A stretch of DNA of 64,000 nucleotides, taken from positions 1-64,000 of the forward strand of contig NZ_PENI01000017.1 of the NCBI RefSeq assembly GCF_003688995.1, read 5' to 3'. Below the pieces are notes generated by a model. The model made no database searches. It saw only the letters and a list, made by a program, of their open reading frames with translations, and was not told the origin of the DNA. Of the stretch, positions 7,451 to 14,741 are shown one piece after another. Position 1 is the first letter of the stretch, and the number at the start of each line of letters is the position of its first letter. A program made the translations under genes and the position numbers. Source of the stretch: Streptomyces shenzhenensis (lineage in GTDB: Bacteria; Actinomycetota; Actinomycetes; Streptomycetales; Streptomycetaceae).

Positions 7451-8565
7451 GATCCGGCGACCGGTGAGGTGCTGACGGGCTGCCCCGCCCGCGCCTCCGC
7501 GCCCGGCTCCAGCGCGTCGAGGAAGGCGTTCGCCACCTCCGTCGTGCAGTGGTGGCCGCCGAGGTCCGGGGTGAGGATGCCGGCCCGCCGGACGCGGGCG
7601 AGGGCCCGTTCCGCCGCGGCCCCGGCGCCCGGGCAGTCCGCGTGCCGCTCGGCGATCGCGGCGGCGGCCCGGATGGCGGCCACAGGGTTGACCAGGTCGC
7701 GTCCCGCCAGGTCGTCGGCCGAGCCGTGCACCGTCTGGTACTCGACCAGGCCGTGTGCGTCGGGGTGGAGATGCACATTGCGGGTGCAGTGGTCCTCCTG
7801 GCGTCCGGCGCCGAACCGGTCGAGCAGCACGACGTGCATGATGTCGGCCCACTCGTTGCCCGCCACCAGGACCGTACGGTCGTCCGGGCCGTGCGCGATC
7901 AGGTTCCGGTTGACCGTGTCCGGCTGGAGGACCCGTACGTCGATGCCGTGCCGGTCGGCGAACTCGGCCGCCCAGTCGTCCAGCGCACCGTCCAGCAGAT
8001 GGAACTTGTACGCCATGACGATCCGGTCCGGCCCCTCGTCCGGCCACTCCCGCCGGGCCCGGCGCACCGCGTACTCCAGGACCTTCTCGGTGATCTCCCG
8101 GCTGAACTCCGTGATCCGGCGGACCTGTCCGGGCCGGTGCTCGTTGTCCCCGGTGTAGAAGCCCTGCGCCTGGTCCCGGACCAGCAGCATCCTGGCGCCG
8201 CCGGCGTCGAACGCGTCCACCTTCACGGCCTGGAGCCGCTGCCGGACGAGGTAGAGGGTCTGGGCGTTGATCGCCGTACGGAAGATCACCCGGGTGCCGG
8301 CCGCGGCCCGGCCACGGACGAACCGCTCGTAGTGGTCGGCGTCCTCCCGGGTCAGCCGGCGCGTCTCCGCGGTGCCGCCGCCCCGTGCGGCGGGGTGCGA
8401 CCGTAAGGAGACGTACGAGTGGTAGGTGCGCGGCGAGCGCACCACCGCGATGTCGCTGCCGTAGGTCCGGGCGAACCGGTCCAGGACCCGCTCGAAGACC
8501 GTCGCGATCTCCGCGCCCGTGCCCCGGCCGACGGCCAGGCCGACGATGTGTTCCGCGCTGCTCAT
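7447..8565 (-). CDS. Isocitrate/isopropylmalate dehydrogenase-family protein, divergent
   Basis: A 372-residue beta-decarboxylating dehydrogenase relative. The C-terminal cofactor region is well conserved (VEYQTVHGSADDLAGRDLVN, compare the usual EPVHGSAPDIAGKGIANP). The catalytic Lys is present in IVMAYKFHLLDGALDD and an Asp in WADIMHVVL. The N-terminal GDGIGPE loop is altered to GLAVGRGTGAEIA, and the substrate arginines sit in a changed context, so it is unlikely to be the housekeeping leucine enzyme. It is probably recruited to make or oxidise a hydroxy-dicarboxylate-like precursor. It lies 18 bases after the EF-hand gene and is coupled to the isochorismatase-like gene. Confidence 0.78.
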   Translation of the reverse strand: MSSAEHIVGLAVGRGTGAEIATVFERVLDRFARTYGSDIAVVRSPRTYHSYVSLRSHPAARGGGTAETRRLTREDADHYERFVRGRAAAGTRVIFRTAINAQTLYLVRQRLQAVKVDAFDAGGARMLLVRDQAQGFYTGDNEHRPGQVRRITEFSREITEKVLEYAVRRARREWPDEGPDRIVMAYKFHLLDGALDDWAAEFADRHGIDVRVLQPDTVNRNLIAHGPDDRTVLVAGNEWADIMHVVLLDRFGAGRQEDHCTRNVHLHPDAHGLVEYQTVHGSADDLAGRDLVNPVAAIRAAAAIAERHADCPGAGAAAERALARVRRAGILTPDLGGHHCTTEVANAFLDALEPGAEARAGQPVSTSPVAGS

Positions 8566-8583
8566 GGCGAACCCGGCCCCGCG

Positions 8584-9135
8584 TCAGGCCGCGGGCCCGG
8601 TCCCCGCCCCGGCCCCGGTGACCAGGTGGTCCCCGGGGATGCCCGCCTTGTCCGGTGCGTAGTAGTCCCTGATGCCCTCGACCCAGGTCGGCACGGGGAC
8701 GAGGTCGTCGGCCGTGGGGCCGAAGGCGTCGAAGAGGGCGTCGATACCGGCGCGTTCGAAGCCGATCGCCGTCATCAGGGCCATGAAGTCCGGGCGTTCG
8801 ATCAGCCCGTCGTCGTCCGGGTCCCCGAGTGCGGCGAGGGCGCCGGCGAACGCGGTGATCGTGGCGTCGAAGCGCTCGGGCGAGAGCACACAGGCGGTGT
8901 ACTCCTCGAAGCTGATCACGCCGTCGCCATTGGCGTCCAGTTCGGTGAGCAGTGTGGTCCAGTACCGGTCGAAGGCCGCCCGCATGGCGTCCTTGGCCGG
9001 CTGGCCGGCCCGGGGTGCCGCGGCGGCGACCCGGTCTCCCATGAGCGTGAAGTCCTCGGCCTCCAGGACTCCGTTGCCGTTCGCGTCCAGCAGGGAGAAG
9101 ACGAGGGCGACTCGCTGGGTGGCTTCTGCGCGCAT
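8584..9135 (-). CDS. EF-hand calcium-binding protein (calerythrin / sarcoplasmic type)
   Basis: A 183-residue four-helix-pair protein. Canonical EF-hand loops are DANGNGVLEAED (residues 18-29), DANGDGVISFEE (67-78) and DPDDDGLIERPD (about 104-115); a fourth site near the C-terminus is degenerate. The spacing matches calerythrin-like calcium buffers of actinomycetes. There is no signal peptide, so it acts in the cytoplasm as calcium buffer or sensor. It is the first gene of a four-gene unit with the isopropylmalate-dehydrogenase-like, isochorismatase-like and methyltransferase genes, an unusual partnership. An alternative is that it merely lies beside them. Confidence 0.88.
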   Translation of the reverse strand: MRAEATQRVALVFSLLDANGNGVLEAEDFTLMGDRVAAAAPRAGQPAKDAMRAAFDRYWTTLLTELDANGDGVISFEEYTACVLSPERFDATITAFAGALAALGDPDDDGLIERPDFMALMTAIGFERAGIDALFDAFGPTADDLVPVPTWVEGIRDYYAPDKAGIPGDHLVTGAGAGTGPAA

Positions 9136-9374
9136 GACTTCGTGACCTCTCTTGACGCCGCATCACGGAGCGGGCGCGGGCGGGCCCGGCGGCGCGCTCC
9201 GTACGGCCGGACGTCGCCCGGCCCGAGGGATGCATGTCCGAGTGCCGGGGGCATATGCGATCAAGCAGTATGTTTCCCCAGAAAGATGGAACCATCCTGA
9301 TTCTGTTGCGTGTTCGGGTGGGGGCGTGCAGGGCGGTGCGCCGACGGAGCGGACGCGGGCGGGGCGGTGTCGAG
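9136..9374. other. Intergenic region between MFS gene and EF-hand operon
   Basis: Contains the start region of the EF-hand-led operon. It is less GC-rich around 9240-9310 than its neighbours, as expected for a promoter, but I cannot assign convincing hexamers or a hairpin. Confidence 0.4.
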
Positions 9375-10670
9375 TCAGCGGGCGGGGCGGTCGCCGGTAC
9401 GGGGCTCCCGGTCCCGGCGGATCCCGCCTGCGCGGCGGCCGGCCGCTGCCAGGGCCAGCGTGACCGTGAGCGAGGCCGCCGCCATCGCCGTCATCCCCGC
9501 GGCGGGCGAGGTGAGTTGGGCCACCGCACCGGCCAGCGCGGCGCCCACGCCCTGCATCGTCAGCATGCCCGCCGAGTGCAGTCCGAGGGCGTGGCCGCTG
9601 AGTTCGTCCGGGGTGAGGGCCATCAGCCGCTCCTGCTGGACCAGGCTCGCGCCGAAGCCGACGGAGGCGAGGGCGACGCAGACCGCGGCGAGCGGGACCG
9701 CGGGGCGCAGCGCGAACACCGCGTAGGGCGCGGCCAGCAGCACGAGCAGCGGTGTCGCCAGCCGGGCCCGGACCCGCTGCGGCAGCAGCCGGCCGACGGT
9801 CGCGTCACCGGCGAGCATGCCCAGTGCCGCGCAGGCGAACAGGGTGCCCGCGGCGTCCGGCGCGTACGACACGTAGAGGGACTCGCAGCCGACGACCAGG
9901 CCGTTGGGGATCCACAGGCTCAGGTAGGTCAGGCGGCGCGGACGGGCGGACCACAAGACGGCGTTGGTGCGCCAGGTCGCCGCGACCGACGGGCGGCCGG
10001 CCGCACGGGGCGGGCGCGCGGTCAGGCCCAGGCGCAGGACGAGGGCCGCCGCCAGGTGGAGCGCGGTCGCCAGCAGCAGCGCGGTGCGCGGGGAGAGGAC
10101 GGCGACCAGGACGCCGCCCGCCGCGTATCCGGTGATCTGCATGATCCCGGACATCATGTTGAACACCGAACGCCCCGGCAGATAGCCGTCCTTGGTCAGG
10201 ATCTCGTTCAGCAGTCCCCAGCGCACTCCGCCGCCGAGGGAGGCGACCAGGCCGAGGGCGAGGACGACGGCGAAGACCGCGGCGATCGGCAGGCCGGGCA
10301 GCGCGAGGACCGCCGTACCGGCCGCGAAGGACAGCGAGATGCCCGCCAGCGCGGCCCGTGGGCGCAGCCGGTCGGAGCCGGACAGGAGGAGGGTCGCGCC
10401 CAGCACCTGGGCGAGCGACGGGCCGAACATGCTCAGCGCGGACAGCAGCGGCGAGTCGGTCGCCCGGTACACGAGCGTGCCGAGGGCAAGGCCGCTGACG
10501 GTCTGGGCGGCGGTGTGCGCGGCGGTGGCGAGGAAGAGCGGGGCGAACTCCGCGGTACGGAAGAGGGTCCGGTATCCCGGCCGAGCGGAGGACGAGCGGT
10601 CCGGGGAGGGCCCCGCCGGGGCTACGGGCGGTGTGGGGCTGGTTCGGGCTGGAGGCTCGGTGTGGGGCAT
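9375..10670 (-). CDS. Major facilitator superfamily transporter
   Basis: A 431-residue membrane protein with about 12 predicted hydrophobic helices and a short Pro-rich cytoplasmic N-terminus (MPHTEPPARTSPTPPVAP). Helix composition and the internal loop FNMMSGIMQITGYAAGGVLV resemble drug/proton antiporters of actinomycetes. It probably exports a small molecule. The frame is open far upstream in antisense of the regulator gene, but the ATG at 10670 gives the family-like start. It is divergent from the winged-helix regulator at 10749, sharing an 78-base control region with a perfect palindrome; 239 bases after its stop begins the EF-hand gene on the same strand. Confidence 0.88.
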   Translation of the reverse strand: MPHTEPPARTSPTPPVAPAGPSPDRSSSARPGYRTLFRTAEFAPLFLATAAHTAAQTVSGLALGTLVYRATDSPLLSALSMFGPSLAQVLGATLLLSGSDRLRPRAALAGISLSFAAGTAVLALPGLPIAAVFAVVLALGLVASLGGGVRWGLLNEILTKDGYLPGRSVFNMMSGIMQITGYAAGGVLVAVLSPRTALLLATALHLAAALVLRLGLTARPPRAAGRPSVAATWRTNAVLWSARPRRLTYLSLWIPNGLVVGCESLYVSYAPDAAGTLFACAALGMLAGDATVGRLLPQRVRARLATPLLVLLAAPYAVFALRPAVPLAAVCVALASVGFGASLVQQERLMALTPDELSGHALGLHSAGMLTMQGVGAALAGAVAQLTSPAAGMTAMAAASLTVTLALAAAGRRAGGIRRDREPRTGDRPAR

Positions 10671-10707
10671 GCGGGGAGTCTCGGGGCGGGCGGCGGCGGC
10701 CGTTATT

Positions 10708-10727
10708 GTTTCGCGCTGGTGCGAAAC
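10708..10727. promoter_or_regulatory. Palindromic operator between MFS gene and winged-helix regulator
   Basis: GTTTCGC (10708-10714) and GCGAAAC (10721-10727) are perfect inverted repeats with a 6-base spacer. The site is central in the divergent intergenic region and is preceded by an AT-rich GTTATTG. Its position suits binding by the ArsR-type regulator encoded just to the right, controlling itself and the exporter. Confidence 0.6.
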
Positions 10728-10748
10728 GTCGTACGGGAGGAGGCCGCC

Positions 10749-11768
10749 GTGGGCTGGTGGCAGGTCAACGCCGACACGCTCGCCGGCAGCCGCTTCCTGC
10801 TCTCTCCGCTCGCCGAGACCTTCGCCGCCCTCAAGCTGCTGCACGCGGGCGCGGGGACGCATCCCGGCGAGGCGGAGTGGCTGCGCGTGCATCTGCCCGG
10901 GTACCGGGCGCGGCTGGCGGCCGACCCGGTCACCGCGCTGCTGGTGCGGGCCGGTCTGGGCCGGCAGCGCTCCCTCCGGCCGGCGGACGGACGGCGGGGC
11001 GGCCGGGAGGTCGAGGGCTGGAACGCCGACTTCCTCACTCCCCCGCCGCGCGACGGAGAGACCTTCGAGGAGGGCGTGGCGCGGGTGCGGGCGGCCCGCC
11101 CCGAGGCGGCGCGCGCCCATCTGCGGGTGTCCCTGGCCGGGCCGGTCCCCGTCGCGCTGCTCCGCGACGACCTGCCCGACCGGGCGGCCGGGCTCCTGGA
11201 GTACGTCTGGGCCGAGACCGTACGGCCGTACTGGGACCGGCGCCGGCGCGTCCTGGAGGCGGATGTGGTCGCGCGGACCGCGCAGGTGAGCCGGGGCGGC
11301 TGGGCGGCGGCGCTGGACGCGCTCGCGCCGGGGCGCACGCGCTGGCTCGGCGAGAACCGGCTCCAGGTGAACCGGCACGAGTACCCGCCCCGGGAGATCT
11401 CCGGCGCGGAGCTGGTGTTCGTGCCGGTGACCGTGCGGACCGGCTGGGTGTCCTGGGAGGAGCGGGACCGGTACGCCGTGATCTACCCCTGCGCCGGGGT
11501 GCTGACCGACGTACGGGACCGGGCGGTGCCCGCGGGCCTGGGCGCGCTGCTCGGGGCGGCCCGGGCCGAGGTGCTGGTGCTGCTCGGTTCGCCGATGAGC
11601 ACGACACAGGTGACGGCGGTGACCGGGCAGGGGCTCGGGTCGGTCGGGCGGCATCTGCGGGTACTGCTGGCGGCGGGGCTGGTGGAGCGGCGGCGGGCGG
11701 GGCGGTCTGTGCTGTACTCGCGGACCGCGGCGGGTGAGGTGCTCGTCGGGGCGGGGGCCCTTCGGTGA
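10749..11768 (+). CDS. ArsR-type winged-helix transcriptional regulator with DUF5937-like N-terminus
   Basis: A 339-residue regulator. The C-terminal 80 residues form the DNA-binding domain (VLVLLGSPMSTTQVTAVTGQ then SVGRHLRVLLAAGLVERRR and VLYSRTAAG), an ArsR winged helix with wing. The N-terminal 250 residues (WWQVNADTLAGSRFLLSPLAETFAALKLL) match the sensory domain found on this streptomycete subgroup. No metal-binding cysteine cluster is seen, so it likely senses an organic ligand. The GTG at 10749 follows GGGAGGAGG by 8 bases. It diverges from the MFS exporter and probably represses it through the palindrome at 10708. Confidence 0.82.
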   Translation: MGWWQVNADTLAGSRFLLSPLAETFAALKLLHAGAGTHPGEAEWLRVHLPGYRARLAADPVTALLVRAGLGRQRSLRPADGRRGGREVEGWNADFLTPPPRDGETFEEGVARVRAARPEAARAHLRVSLAGPVPVALLRDDLPDRAAGLLEYVWAETVRPYWDRRRRVLEADVVARTAQVSRGGWAAALDALAPGRTRWLGENRLQVNRHEYPPREISGAELVFVPVTVRTGWVSWEERDRYAVIYPCAGVLTDVRDRAVPAGLGALLGAARAEVLVLLGSPMSTTQVTAVTGQGLGSVGRHLRVLLAAGLVERRRAGRSVLYSRTAAGEVLVGAGALR

Positions 11769-11825
11769 CCGCGTAGCGCTCCGCTGGTGGGGCCGTGATG
11801 CGTTGTTGGGCGGCTGCGGCTTCGT

Positions 11826-11890
11826 CGTGGCTGGTCGCGCCCGCGCGGCGGAGCCGCAAATCGACACAGCCCCGCGCCCCTGCGGGGCGC
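11826..11890. repeat. Streptomyces intergenic repeat with hairpin
   Basis: A copy of the dispersed element seen elsewhere in the window, here in variant form (GCTGGTCGCGC..., then CCCCGCGCCCC). It ends in a perfect hairpin GCGCCCC (11874-11880), loop TGC, GGGGCGC (11884-11890), placed to terminate the regulator gene. Confidence 0.55.
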
Positions 11891-11891
11891 T

Positions 11892-11933
11892 GCTTAGCAT
11901 CGCGTTATCCCGGCGCGCTTAGCATCTCGTTAT
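11892..11933 (+). promoter_or_regulatory. Duplicated TAGCAT promoter-like element before glutathione peroxidase
   Basis: GCTTAGCATCGCGTTAT (11892-11908) is repeated with one change at 11917-11933. The second copy runs into the ATG at 11932, whose upstream bases contain no ribosome-binding site. TAGCAT resembles a -10 box and lies where a leaderless transcript beginning at the ATG would require it. Confidence 0.4.
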
Positions 11934-12438
11934 GACGACTACAGACCAGAACGGCTCCGTGTTGAATGTCGAGATCGGTGCCCTCCAGGGGGGTTCCGCG
12001 GATCTGCCGCAGTACGCGGGCCAGGCCGTGCTCATCGTGAACGTGGCCTCCAAGTGCGGACTGACGCCGCAGTACTCGGGTCTTGAGCGGCTCCAGGAGC
12101 GGTACGCGGCCCAGGGTTTCACCGTGCTCGGCGTGCCCTGCAACCAGTTCCTCGGGCAGGAGCCCGGCAGCGCCGAGGAGATCGCCGAGTTCTGCTCCGC
12201 GACCTACGGCGTGTCCTTCCCGATGACCGAGAAGGTCGAGGTGAACGGGGCGGACCGGCACGCGCTGTACGAGCGGCTGGCCGGCTTCGCCGACGCCGAG
12301 GGGCACAGCGGCGACATCCGCTGGAACTTCGAGAAGTTCCTGATCGGGCGGGACGGCACGGTCGTCGCCCGGTTCGCGCCGCAGACCGAGCCGGAGTCAG
12401 CGGAGGTCGTGGCGGCCATCGAGGGCCAGCTCGGCTGA
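11932..12438 (+). CDS. Glutathione-peroxidase-family thiol peroxidase
   Basis: A 168-residue thioredoxin-fold peroxidase. The peroxidatic cysteine is C42 in VNVASKCGLTPQY; the family motif VPCNQFLGQEPG and the tryptophan of WNFEKFLI complete the active-site set. It has Cys rather than selenocysteine and, as in most bacteria, is probably reduced by thioredoxin or mycothiol-linked systems rather than glutathione. It removes hydroperoxides in the cytoplasm. The ATG at 11932 has no ribosome-binding site and is probably read from a leaderless mRNA. A MerR-type operator and MerR remnant follow immediately. Confidence 0.92.
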   Translation: MTTTDQNGSVLNVEIGALQGGSADLPQYAGQAVLIVNVASKCGLTPQYSGLERLQERYAAQGFTVLGVPCNQFLGQEPGSAEEIAEFCSATYGVSFPMTEKVEVNGADRHALYERLAGFADAEGHSGDIRWNFEKFLIGRDGTVVARFAPQTEPESAEVVAAIEGQLG

Positions 12439-12445
12439 GCGGCGG

Positions 12446-12470
12446 TTGACCTTGACCCTGGGGCAGGGCC
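12446..12470 (+). promoter_or_regulatory. MerR-type operator/promoter relic
   Basis: TTGACC (12446-12451) precedes an imperfect dyad GACCCTG (12454-12460) GGG CAGGGCC (12464-12470). A -35 hexamer with a dyad in the spacer is the usual layout of MerR-controlled promoters. It lies directly before the decayed MerR gene and would have been its autoregulatory site. Confidence 0.4.
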
Positions 12471-12474
12471 GAGC

Positions 12475-13133
12475 GTGCTCGTCACCGGGCGGACGGGCCG
12501 CCCGGTGACGCAGGACGGACTGCTCAGCATCGGCGCGTTCGCCGCCCGGGCCCGGCTGTCGGCCAAGGCCCTGCGGCTGTACGACCGTCTCGGGCTGCTG
12601 TCCCCGGCGTACGTCGACGAGCTCAGCGGCTACCGCTACTACCGCGCGGGTGGCGGGGCAGCGGACGCTCGCCGAGTACCTCCGTGGACGGCTGTCGGGG
12701 AGGAGCTCCGAGATGTACGGAAGGTTCGAGGTCGGGACGGTGGACGTGGCCGAGCAGGTGGTGCGCTCACCGAGACCCGGCACACGCTGGCGGACGTCGT
12801 GTACCACTCCGAGGTGTCCATGGAGAGCGACGGGCCCGCGGAGTCGTGCGTGCCGGTGGCGGACGAGGCCGCGGCACGGGAGTGGGTCGCGCGGCACGGG
12901 CGGGCCTGGGAGACCCGGGTACGGGTGGAGCCCGCGGCCCGGCTGGCGTTCACCAGGATCACCAAGGCGCAGGTGGCCCACCCGCAGATCCTCGCCGCCT
13001 TCGAGGCGGTGGAGGAGTGGCTGGCGGGGCGGCGGCGTACGCGGACCGGACGCGGCGGGAAAGGGGCGAGCCCCCTCGGCAAGGACGGCGAACTGGTCGA
13101 GAGGGCTCTGGGTCGAGCTTGTGCAGTTGTAGG
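12475..13133 (+). pseudogene. Decayed MerR-family regulator
   Basis: The first 60 codons encode a MerR helix-turn-helix (LLSIGAFAARARLSAKALRL, then LYDRLGLLSPAYV). After GYRYY the frame breaks: a +1 frame at 12650 carries TLAEYLRGRLSGR and MYGRFEVGTVDVAEQVV, the linker helix and start of a GyrI-like effector domain, and the original frame then resumes with the rest (RHTLADVV..., AFTRITKAQVAHPQIL). A large part of the linker is also missing compared with the roughly 270-residue family. The protein cannot be made intact. The remaining bases to 13229 carry three copies of GTGCAGTTGT. Confidence 0.7.
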
Positions 13134-13229
13134 TCGTGCAGTTGTGGGTGGCGCGGTGGTGAACTGTCATGTGTGCAGGTGTGACGTGTGCAGTTGTCGT
13201 CGGGATCCGGCGGGGTCAGGGAAGCCTCC

Positions 13230-13421
13230 CTACGCCTTGACCGATGCCACGAAGGCGTTCCACGCGTCGGTGGGGAAGGCCAGGGTCGGCCCCTCGGAAA
13301 CCTTGGAGTCGCGTACGGCGAGTCCCTCGGGTGCGGGCGACTTGACCTCGACGCACGCCCCGTTCCCTGCGGAATAGGAGGACTTCGTCCACGTCGCCGT
13401 GGCGCCCTGAAGCAGTGCCAT
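13230..13421 (-). CDS. DUF397 protein partner of XRE regulator
   Basis: A 63-residue protein with the DUF397 pattern: WTKSSYSAGNGACVEV near the N-terminus, VRDSKVSEGPTLAFP in the middle and W-x-x-F-V near the end. Such proteins are encoded beside XRE/DUF5753 regulators in streptomycetes (BldB-like or WhiJ-type systems) and modulate them. ATG at 13421 is preferred over an upstream GTG because AGGAG lies 5 bases before it and the GTG overlaps that site. The XRE partner is encoded 189 bases upstream on the same strand. Confidence 0.9.
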   Translation of the reverse strand: MALLQGATATWTKSSYSAGNGACVEVKSPAPEGLAVRDSKVSEGPTLAFPTDAWNAFVASVKA

Positions 13422-13455
13422 GTCCACTCCTGTTGCGAGTTTCTGTAGTGCGATT

Positions 13456-13482
13456 CACGCCAACGGTCTTCCGATTGGCGTG
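13456..13482. promoter_or_regulatory. Inverted repeat upstream of DUF397 gene
   Basis: CACGCCAA (13456-13463) and TTGGCGTG (13475-13482) are perfect 8-base arms with an 11-base spacer, 35 bases upstream of the DUF397 start. It is a candidate binding site for the neighbouring XRE regulator. Confidence 0.45.
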
Positions 13483-13609
13483 ATCGACGCTACTCGCCAA
13501 CCTCCCCTTGCGGAGGAGTCCTTCACTCAACTGGATGGCATATTCCAGGGGAGCCTTCCGCCGGAGCGAGGGGCACCTGTACGATGCGGCGCCACGCTCG
13601 ACGGAAGGC

Positions 13610-14467
13610 TCAACGGGCGTAACTCTTCGCCACATCCGAGATGAACTGCCGGGATTGCTCCACGCTCAGGGACTGTGCCCGCAGATGTTCGTACATCACC
13701 GCGTACTTCTGCACATCGTGCGCCTTCTCCAGGTACAGGTCGCTGGTGACACCCTCCAGGTACACCACGCTGGAGTCGGCCGCGTCCGCGAACTCCAGGA
13801 TCGCGTACTGCCCGTTGAGCCCGGGATGCGCACCGGCCTCGAACGGCAGCACCTGCACGGTGACATGGGGCAGATGGGACATCTCGATCAGATGCTCCAG
13901 TTGCTCGCGCATCACGAGTTCGCTGCCGACGAGCCGGCGCAGCGCGGCCTCGTCCAGCACCACCCACAGCCGGAGCGGGTTGTGTTCGGCGCTGATACGT
14001 TCCTGTCGCCGCATCCGCACCTGGACCCGCTTGTCGATGTCCTCGGTCGATGTCTCGGGCAACGCCCCGTGCACCAGGGCCTCCGCGTACGCGCGGGTCT
14101 GCAACAACCCCGTGACGAGCTGGGGTTCGTACACGCGCAGCGACTCGGCGTCGGTCTCAAGGCCGATGTAGACGCTGTACGGGATGTCCCCGAACGCATG
14201 CCACCAGCCCTGCTGCCGCGAGTCCCGGGCCATCTCCATCAAGGAGTCGACTATCCGCTGGTCCTCGACCTCGTACACCCCGCACAGGTCACGGACGTCG
14301 CGTTGACTGATGCTGCGCCGGCCGTTCTCCAGCCGGCTGATCTTCGACTGCGACACCAGCAGTCGCTCCGCCACCTCCTCCGCCGTCATGCCCTTGAGCT
14401 CACGGAGCCTGCGCAACTCCTGGCCCAGCCGGCGTCGTCTGACGGTGGGATTGACATGGGACGCCAC
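13610..14467 (-). CDS. XRE-family regulator with DUF5753 domain
   Basis: A 285-residue regulator. Residues 14-70 are an XRE helix-turn-helix (LRRLRELKGMTAEEVAERL, then SQSKISRLENGRR). The rest is the DUF5753 domain, recognisable from VYEPQLVTGLLQTRAYAEAL and the later AILEFADAADSSVVYLEG. Streptomycetes carry dozens of these; they control development or antibiotic genes together with DUF397 partners. The GTG at 14467 follows GGAGGTG by 8 bases. The DUF397 gene lies downstream on the same strand, separated by 188 bases that hold a palindrome. Confidence 0.92.
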   Translation of the reverse strand: MASHVNPTVRRRRLGQELRRLRELKGMTAEEVAERLLVSQSKISRLENGRRSISQRDVRDLCGVYEVEDQRIVDSLMEMARDSRQQGWWHAFGDIPYSVYIGLETDAESLRVYEPQLVTGLLQTRAYAEALVHGALPETSTEDIDKRVQVRMRRQERISAEHNPLRLWVVLDEAALRRLVGSELVMREQLEHLIEMSHLPHVTVQVLPFEAGAHPGLNGQYAILEFADAADSSVVYLEGVTSDLYLEKAHDVQKYAVMYEHLRAQSLSVEQSRQFISDVAKSYAR

Positions 14468-14605
14468 GGAACGTGCACCTCCGGCTGACTGCCTCTACCT
14501 GGCACTTTGCGTATCTGCTGTTGAGCAGACTGCCACCAAGGTGCTTACTACCGCTGGGAAACGGTGGATATGCGGCGCGTACGCGTCAGTTCGGGCACAG
14601 ACGGT

Positions 14606-14645
14606 CGAGCGGGACGGCGAGACCGGGGTCTCACCGTCCCGCTCG
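14606..14645 (-). terminator. Long hairpin terminator after GPP34 gene
   Basis: CGAGCGGGACGG (14606-14617) pairs perfectly with CCGTCCCGCTCG (14634-14645); inside, GAGACC pairs with GGTCTC around a two-base loop. It lies about 100 bases beyond the minus-strand GPP34 stop and also faces the XRE promoter region. Confidence 0.75.
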
Positions 14646-14741
14646 GACCAGCGGCTCCCGAACCGGGTCTGGGGACTGACGGTGCGGCATGCGGTGGTGC
14701 TCCGTGCGGCCGGGTGGCGCGCGGTGCCGTGGAACTGCGGC

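Noticed and set aside
7447..8565. Annotation as leucine-biosynthesis LeuB
   Set aside because: The GDGIGPE loop and substrate arginine context differ and no leucine genes are adjacent; family name only is justified.
13115..13200. Three GTGCAGTTGT words as an operator array
   Set aside because: Irregular spacing, behind a pseudogene and without a gene start nearby; noted only as local duplication.
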